From NCBI GenBank assembly GCA_021399435.1, contig JAJTUP010000210.1, positions 1-13,230 of the forward strand: a DNA stretch of 13,230 bases. Reading direction: 5' to 3'. Position 1 is the stretch's first letter. Every line of letters starts with the position of its first letter. Source of the DNA: Diaporthe sp. PMI_573 (Eukaryota > Ascomycota > Sordariomycetes > Diaporthales > Diaporthaceae). Under the pieces are notes generated by a model that saw nothing but the letters and a program-made list of their open reading frames with translations, searched no databases and was not told the DNA's origin. This document shows, piece by piece, positions 8,920 through 13,230 of the stretch. The position numbers and the translations under genes are program-made.

Positions 8920-8939
8920 TGGATTGATTCCCTACCCTG
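8920..8939 (-). repeat. hAT terminal inverted repeat, right
   Basis: This is the exact reverse complement of the left terminal repeat, ending in CCCTACCCTG next to the duplicated target. Confidence 0.95.
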
Positions 8940-8947
8940 ATGGCGGG
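8940..8947. repeat. Target-site duplication, right
   Basis: This is the second copy of ATGGCGGG, identical to 7180-7187. Confidence 0.95.
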
Positions 8948-8960
8948 CGAGCAAGGATAA

Positions 8961-9404
8961 ACCAACTCTAAGGGAGGCGGAGGCCACACCGTGTTCCCCG
9001 TCTCCTCTTCAGGATCCTGCTCCTTGCCACCGGAAGGCCGTCACAGCGCAGAAATCCTGGAGCCAACCCAAACGGAGGGCTGCATCAGACGCGGCACTTC
9101 TTATGGACGCTCAACTGGCAATGGTGCATTGGTACTTGGGAGCATGAGAGTAATGTGCCGGTGGGTTGCATTAGAGTGGCCTGTGAGACGGAGAAGGCAA
9201 AGACAGCGGAAGCCGGACAAGCAGAACCGGATCACGGGCTCCAGCTCGGTGGCCAAAGCTGTTCTGGGGCATGAGATCAGACTTGTTTCGAATGGAGCAG
9301 GGATAAGGGCTGCTCCCGCTTTGGAAGCGTGGTCAGAAAGCAGCTCGAAACGAGAACTTTGTAATATCGATCTTGCCACAATTTTTGAACATATTATATC
9401 GTAG
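8961..9404 (+). other. Unrecognised plus-strand ORF segment, interrupted on its left by the hAT element
   Basis: The frame is open from 8961 to the TAG at 9402-9404 (147 codons), with an Arg/Lys-rich stretch (RRRRQRQRKPDKQNR) in the middle. It has no ATG near its beginning. If the hAT element and one target copy are removed, the frame joins to 7102-7187, which starts with ATG (MTGTRSQWSGFSPGVATLKA onward). Only one TAA (8958-8960) then lies between them. No domain is recognised, and the open frame could be fortuitous in moderately GC-rich DNA. Confidence 0.25.
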
Positions 9405-10028
9405 CAGGCAACGCTCCATCCTCACGCCCTCGCCCAGGGGTGATAGTCCTTCCCTTTGCCATCTCCTCAGTAAAATAATGATGCAAGTCACTTCTTGTGA
9501 CTACGCTGGATCAAAGACTAAAGTATCTCCGTCATAGCTTAGTTAAATAAAACGAAATTGCTGAACTTCGGATAAATATATATCAAGTGGGGGCTAGATC
9601 AAGCAAGGCATGGCATGACTGCGGCGTTTGGAGCAAGAGTGCAGTATGAATTACGGATGCCAGTGGTACCACAAATTTAATTCCGGAAAGCACCGGAGCT
9701 CCTATATCGAGCATAGAGTGCATTTCTAGTAGCCCCGATCTGTTTTCCACGGTGTCTGCCCTTCTATCAATGCTAGTGTTTGGTATCAGGACGTCATCTT
9801 TCGCAAACAGTAACCACACTGATTACTACAACCACTACATTGCCGGTCAGCGTATAAGACTACCACAATGGGCAATGCTGACTCTCAGTGACTTCGCTTT
9901 CCGGGCTCCCAACTTACCAGATCTCATTTCTCCTTGCAGTTCGGCTTGTTGTCCTCCAACGACATCCCGTACTATTGGTTGAAGTCGAGACATTCCCATG
10001 CAGCGCCGGGCTTTACGGAAAATGATCG
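9405..10028. other. Gene-free spacer between the hAT flank and the coiled-coil gene
   Basis: No supported gene lies here. There is an AT-rich patch at 9530-9590 and a small hairpin AGTCAC-TTCTT-GTGACT near 9485-9501. A 78-codon minus-strand frame at 9819-9583 has no motif. The last part should include the 3' UTR of the minus-strand coiled-coil gene that ends at 10029. The string CTTTACGGAAAATG at about 10012-10024 also occurs near 5188-5201. Confidence 0.45.
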
Positions 10029-11975
10029 TCAGCGACTCCCAGCTTCGCTTCTCATCTGTGCTTGGAGCGCATCAAAGATCCTGTAATTGTTCACGGCGTC
10101 CTCCTTATCATGACCGACCCGTTCCCGATCAGGTACACCTCCGCTGAGATCCCCCGGTGTCTCCCCGACACCGCCAAGAACACGATCGGCCTCCGAACAC
10201 TGATGATCTACCATCGCAATAACGCTAGCCACGCGATCTGCACGTTGTTTTTCTGTGCTAGTTTGCTCGGAATTCGACGTCGATGGACTGTTATCAGCGA
10301 CAGAGGGCGTAAAAGAAGCATCTACATCCCCATCATCTCTCTCGTCTTCGCAAACATCGTCCACATTCGTAGCCGATTCCGGTTCTGAGGATCCTGCATC
10401 AGGAATGATTATGCAGTCAGATGGTTGCCGAGTAGATTCAACACCTGTGGTCAGATACTCGGGTCCCTCATCGTTAAGCTCGCGGTCCGCTGCGGGCAGG
10501 ACGGCATTGTCAGCAGGCTTCACCTCGCGGGGCTCTGCTTGTTTCCTTCGGGAAACATTATTCGGCCTCAACACCTGATAGCCTTGTCTCAGCGCTTTTG
10601 CGAAGGTATCGTTATTCTTCTCTGCGCGTTCGTCCGTACAATCTTTGACGAGAAAGCCGCACACCTCAACGGCAAGATCATGCTTCTTCAGCATCTTGCC
10701 ATGCTGAGGGCTGTTTATGTGTTTGGCAGCGCCGTGCACGGGATTGTCGAAGCCGAAATGCATGTTGTGTTCATCACACTTGACGATATACCAATCATCG
10801 GAATCTTCCTTGTGCTTAAAGATCTTGTGTTTGTATTCGGCCTTGCCGTCTTGGTAGACCTCCTCGAATGAAATGACGCGCTGTGACGCATGATCGCCCT
10901 CTTCTACTGTAGGTTGCGCCGCAGAGGCGTGCAGCGCTACTGCAGCTAAGTTATTTGCGCATTGGCGCTTCCTTGCATCAATGGCGCTTGATGACTCCGC
11001 AGCCTTCCTCTTCGCCTCTTGGCGGTATGGAACATTCAGAGCGGAAGGTAAGCCAGGCGTGTGTTGTGGTACGCCTCCCGTGGGCTCGTGAGAAAGTGAC
11101 TGTGCACGAGGGAGTCGAGCAGAGAACGAAGGCCCAGGATTTCGATTTGATGGTCTCGCCTGCAATGTAGGCTGGGTTGGAGCTGGCGCGATGGATTTGT
11201 AATTCTTCGAATGTATGTTTGTAATAGGTAATGGTATTTTGACGGGAGCGTTCCGGAGTATTGAAGTTTGGGAACGGGAAGTCTGTGGTATCATGGCTTG
11301 TCTTGTAGGGCCAGACGAAGATGGCTGAAGTGTGGATGCGCGAAGGTTCGTACCGAGAGGGAGGCTCTGGTTAGAAAGTGACGTATCGTAGCCATGTGAA
11401 GGCATCGGATGCATTTCGGCTTGCAATCCAACGAAGTGATGGTTGTTGTCACTAGCGTCCTGTTTTTACTCATCAACATTCATATCATAGGTATCCACGC
11501 TCTTCGAAGGTTTGCTTACCGCCGTGCAAGGCGACGTCGATACTGTCTCCAAAGAAGGGGCCTGGGTTCCACTTGACTCAAAGGTTGAATTGATAATCAT
11601 ATCATGAACCTTGTCACGCAGATCCGCGGCCGTCTTTTTCATGATAATTTCGTACTCGCGACACAGCAAGTCTTTTTCCAAGTGGAGGCCTACCCGTTTG
11701 GTGATGGATGACTCGACGGAGTCTTCGATATCTGCAAGAGCGCATTGTATCTTCTGAATGTTTTGTTTAAAGCGCGATTTAGAATTCTCCACCTCGTCAC
11801 GCAGCTGGGACTCGATCTGCGCCCTTTGGGCGTCATACTCTTCTTTCAAGCGCGCCTGCTTCGCTGTGTGCTCTTTTTCCAATCGCTCAAAGCGCGAATC
11901 TTGCTGGCTTTGGACGAAATGGGTTCGGTATGCGGCAGGTGCGTTGTTGGGCAGAGACTCAGTGGTCGGGTCCAT
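10029..11975 (-). CDS. Coiled-coil protein with a C-terminal Cys/His cluster (full-length family member)
   Basis: Exon 1 is 11975-11520 (152 codons), the intron is 11519-11460 (donor GTAAGC, acceptor AAAAACAG, 60 nt), and exon 2 is 11459-10029, giving 628 residues. The start ATG matches the paralogue at 5986. Residues about 24-125 form a long charged coiled coil. Residues 165-300 are Ser/Pro/Gln-rich and probably disordered. Basic clusters (EAKRKAA, ARKRQ) at about 300-317 could act as a nuclear signal. Residues about 355-445 form a compact module with DWYIVKCDEHNMHF then HGAAKHINSPQHG. It has Cys380, His383, His394, His399 and His405 in a zinc-finger-like array, followed by two further cysteines (about 419 and 426). 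The C-terminus is acidic and ends with a short helix. I believe similar Cys/His modules occur in uncharacterised filamentous-fungal proteins. No enzymatic motif is seen, and a nucleic-acid-binding or scaffold role is only inference. No disabling lesion is visible. Confidence 0.8.
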
Positions 11976-12250
11976 CGAAAGACAGGGAGGGGTTGGCAAG
12001 GTGTGAAGCCTGTGGCGCAAGCATGTCAGAAATCAGTTCAAAGCGCAAAAGTACCGTAGCACAATGGTCCGGTGAGTATCACAAATTTTTGTGGTATGGG
12101 CTCCGCGATCGATACCTTGATGTAATAGTACCGTCTTCCAACAGGTAGGGATAGTAGGAACGATGTGGTAAGTTGGTAAAACTTGGAACGGTATGCCAAG
12201 ACAAACTAGCTAAGCGAGGTCACGTGTGAAAACAGGGTGGCCAGCCCCGC
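11415..12250 (-). repeat. Right arm of the large inverted duplication
   Basis: This is the counterpart of 5666-6552 in reverse orientation. It covers the upstream region and the first 167 or so codons of the full-length coiled-coil gene. Identity is uneven: close to perfect over 11792-11906, clearly lower in the flanks. The outer border near 12250 abuts a LINE fragment. Confidence 0.85.
12010..12230 (-). promoter_or_regulatory. Conserved upstream region of the coiled-coil gene pair, with upstream ATG
   Basis: About 250 bp before the start codon is recognisably conserved between the two copies. A shared upstream ATG begins ACATGCTTG, with GCCACAGGCTT a few bases on (ATG at about 12029 here and at 5937 in the other copy). 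In the left copy it encodes six codons and stops. Here the small frame runs past the main ATG and overlaps it. A CACGTG E-box-like hexamer lies near 12221-12226, and the left copy has only TACGTG there. No clear TATA box is seen. Confidence 0.45.
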
Positions 12251-12261
12251 ACTCTCCTCCA

Positions 12262-12513
12262 CCCAAGATTCCGTCAGTTGCCGTCACCAAACTAGACGGA
12301 AGAGCTTTTACTGTACAACCAGTGGGAAAGAACAAATTGCTGCGGTCGCTAGGAGTTCATTGTGACTGGCGACTCTCCTTCAAGACCGACGTCAGACTCC
12401 TCTCGGCCAAAGCCCTGCAAATGGCAAATGGGCTGCGGTCACTTGGAAACACAGTCAGGGGCGCCCGGGCGGGTCTGCTACACCAGGCTGTCATTGCGTG
12501 CATGCTTCCTGTG
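12262..12513 (+). mobile_element. Tad1-type LINE reverse-transcriptase fragment
   Basis: The plus frame reads NKLLRSLGVHCDWRLSFKTD, then AKALQMANGLRSLGNTVRG and LLHQAVIACMLPV. This is the segment after the reverse-transcriptase catalytic core of fungal Tad1-like non-LTR elements. The usual continuation (a Tyr-Gly-Ala-Glu-Thr-Trp motif) is missing because the homology stops at 12513, immediately before a TAG. The polymerase palm with its acidic catalytic box is absent upstream. It is a roughly 250-bp dead fragment joined to the outer end of the right inverted arm. Confidence 0.85.
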
Positions 12514-12518
12514 TAGTG

Positions 12519-12851
12519 TCGGAATTTCTCTTATTCGGTGACCGAGAGAATTACTCCTCGGACCATTAATATTAAATAAAGTCTTAACGGTGGCAACGCC
12601 ACTGGATAGCCTTGACCGAATGATTAAGATCAATAGAAATTGTGCGAGCGGGTGAGGCAATCGGAGCGCTGGCCGCCGGCAGAGCGTCGCCGATGCTTAT
12701 GATGAACCGAGCCGGCAGTTCCACACCTGGGTTTCGGTAACAGGCAGGTGACTCTGCGTCACGGAGGCTCAACCACACATTGTTCATTCCCGTCTCTCCT
12801 AGTTAGCAACACTTTTCACAAGCAATTCAAGGTAAATAAATAGTTTTTACA
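12519..12851 (+). mobile_element. Possible degenerate LTR remnant
   Basis: Immediately after the LINE fragment the sequence starts TGTCGGAATTTC and carries small palindromes (TCGGTGACCGA at 12536-12546 and GTGGC-AAC-GCCAC near 12586-12598). It then runs through a C/T-rich stretch (CCCGTCTCTCCTAG) and AGTAAATAAAT-like AT-rich DNA to TTTTTACA. A TG...CA-bounded segment of about 330 bp with this character resembles a fungal LTR. No target duplication or second LTR is visible, so the call is tentative. The minus-strand ORFs here have no recognisable content. Confidence 0.25.
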
Positions 12852-13230
12852 ATATCCTGATCATTACACTTTGTCTGATCGCCACTGAGAATAACGTACT
12901 AATTCAAGCAAAGATATGAAAGTCCCGAAAATATATAACGTGGTTGGACAGTCAGCCGCGCAGGACACATGCCCGCGCACTTTTGCTAACTCCGCCAACT
13001 TTAGCCAGCCCTGGTACCCACCTAGGGCAAAGGAATTAATGAAAGTTGGCACCAATTGGTGCCAACTGATTTAAATTCCTTATTTCTAATCAATTTTGTC
13101 AGATTATCACCCTTTTAGGTATGTGGGACGTGTAATTATGGTCCAATTGATGGGGTGGTAACTGTGTGTATTGTGATGATGTCTTGTCTTGGTTCCTTGG
13201 TGGGACCCCGCCCGTAAGGGGGGTTGGTTT
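12852..13230. other. AT-rich tail with palindromes, no gene
   Basis: No coding sequence is supported. GCCAACTTT at 12994-13002 is inverted as AAAGTTGGC at 13042-13050, and a perfect 24-bp palindrome follows at 13044-13067. The last bases (GACCCCGCCCGTAAGGGGGG) can form a short GC stem and resemble 3' tails of fungal LINEs. This is a vague resemblance only. Confidence 0.45.
13044..13067. repeat. Perfect 24-bp palindrome
   Basis: The sequence AGTTGGCACCAA followed immediately by its reverse complement TTGGTGCCAACT has no spacer. Imperfect pairing extends outward (GGAATTAA on the left, TTAAATTCC on the right). It could be a head-to-head junction of two element termini, a cruciform-prone site or a dyad protein site. 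Confidence 0.9.

Larger units (their letters stand above)
7188..8939 (-). mobile_element. hAT-superfamily DNA transposon, 1752 bp, defective
   Basis: The ends are perfect 20-bp inverted repeats beginning CAGGGTAGGGAATCAATCC. They are flanked by the 8-bp direct repeat ATGGCGGG (7180-7187 and 8940-8947), the target-site duplication length of hAT elements. Inside each end are several copies of the 9-mer GTGGATTGA or its complement. The body holds a minus-strand transposase remnant (8583-7396) with typical hAT motifs but no N-terminal part and several lesions. The intact ends and target duplication point to a recent insertion of a non-autonomous or internally deleted copy, mobilised in trans. The element ends themselves look usable. 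The encoded enzyme does not. Confidence 0.95.

Noticed and set aside
9583..9819. 78-codon minus-strand ORF
   Set aside because: It is short, without domain, signal peptide or splice evidence.
10062..10871. Long plus-strand ORFs opposite the coiled-coil gene
   Set aside because: They are shadows of the minus-strand exon 10029-11459 with no motifs of their own.
5666..12250. The inverted arms as the terminal repeats of one large transposon
   Set aside because: The arms have uneven identity, contain ordinary gene parts with an intron, and show no target duplication at their outer borders. A segmental inverted duplication fits better.
12584..12787. Minus-strand ORF in the debris region as a gene
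   Set aside because: It has no recognisable content and lies in sequence that looks like decayed repeat.
1..13230. CRISPR array, tRNA or rRNA gene
   Set aside because: No regularly spaced direct repeats, tRNA-like cloverleaf or rRNA sequence was found. The short repeats present are the 11-bp tandem repeat and hAT subterminal motifs.

Overview
This is nuclear DNA from a filamentous ascomycete (Pezizomycotina-type fungus). The evidence is a Zn(II)2Cys6 transcription-factor gene with four 50-60 nt introns, GTRAGT/GTATGT-type donors with CTRAY branch sites, a Tad1-type LINE fragment and a hAT DNA transposon. There are no bacterial signals such as operons or Shine-Dalgarno sites. Species and chromosome cannot be told from the sequence. 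The gene-poor, repeat-rich layout suggests an accessory or subtelomeric-like compartment (inference).

Layout. (1) Positions 48-2921, plus strand: a large binuclear-cluster transcription factor, with the 5' end outside the window. Its reading frame jumps near position 500, and a TAG at 2919 cuts off a 39-codon tail that still looks like protein, so this copy is probably decaying. (2) Positions 3042-5665: mostly non-coding, with an 11-bp tandem repeat and a hairpin. Within it, on the minus strand (4994-4174), lies a short two-exon gene or relic whose second exon is a piece of the C-terminal domain of an insulin-degrading-enzyme-like M16 peptidase. (3) Positions about 5666-12250: a large inverted structure. 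Two arms of roughly 0.8-0.9 kb face each other, and each carries the promoter and 5' part of the same coiled-coil gene. The right copy (11975-10029, minus) encodes a 628-residue coiled-coil protein with a Cys/His cluster. The left copy (5986-6725, plus) loses homology shortly after its intron and ends after 227 codons. (4) Between the arms sits a 1752-bp hAT element (7188-8939) with perfect 20-bp terminal inverted repeats, an 8-bp target duplication, arrays of a 9-bp subterminal repeat and a broken, N-terminally deleted transposase. Its removal would rejoin a plus-strand reading frame interrupted by a single stop. (5) Positions 12251-13230: transposon debris, namely a Tad1-type LINE reverse-transcriptase fragment, a possible LTR remnant and an AT-rich tail with a perfect 24-bp palindrome.

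The genes do not form an evident pathway. The shared theme is duplication followed by decay and mobile-element insertion. The most unusual parts are the inverted pair of coiled-coil genes, which contain a 115-bp block that is almost identical between copies while its flanks have diverged, and the intact coiled-coil/Cys-His protein, whose function I cannot name.
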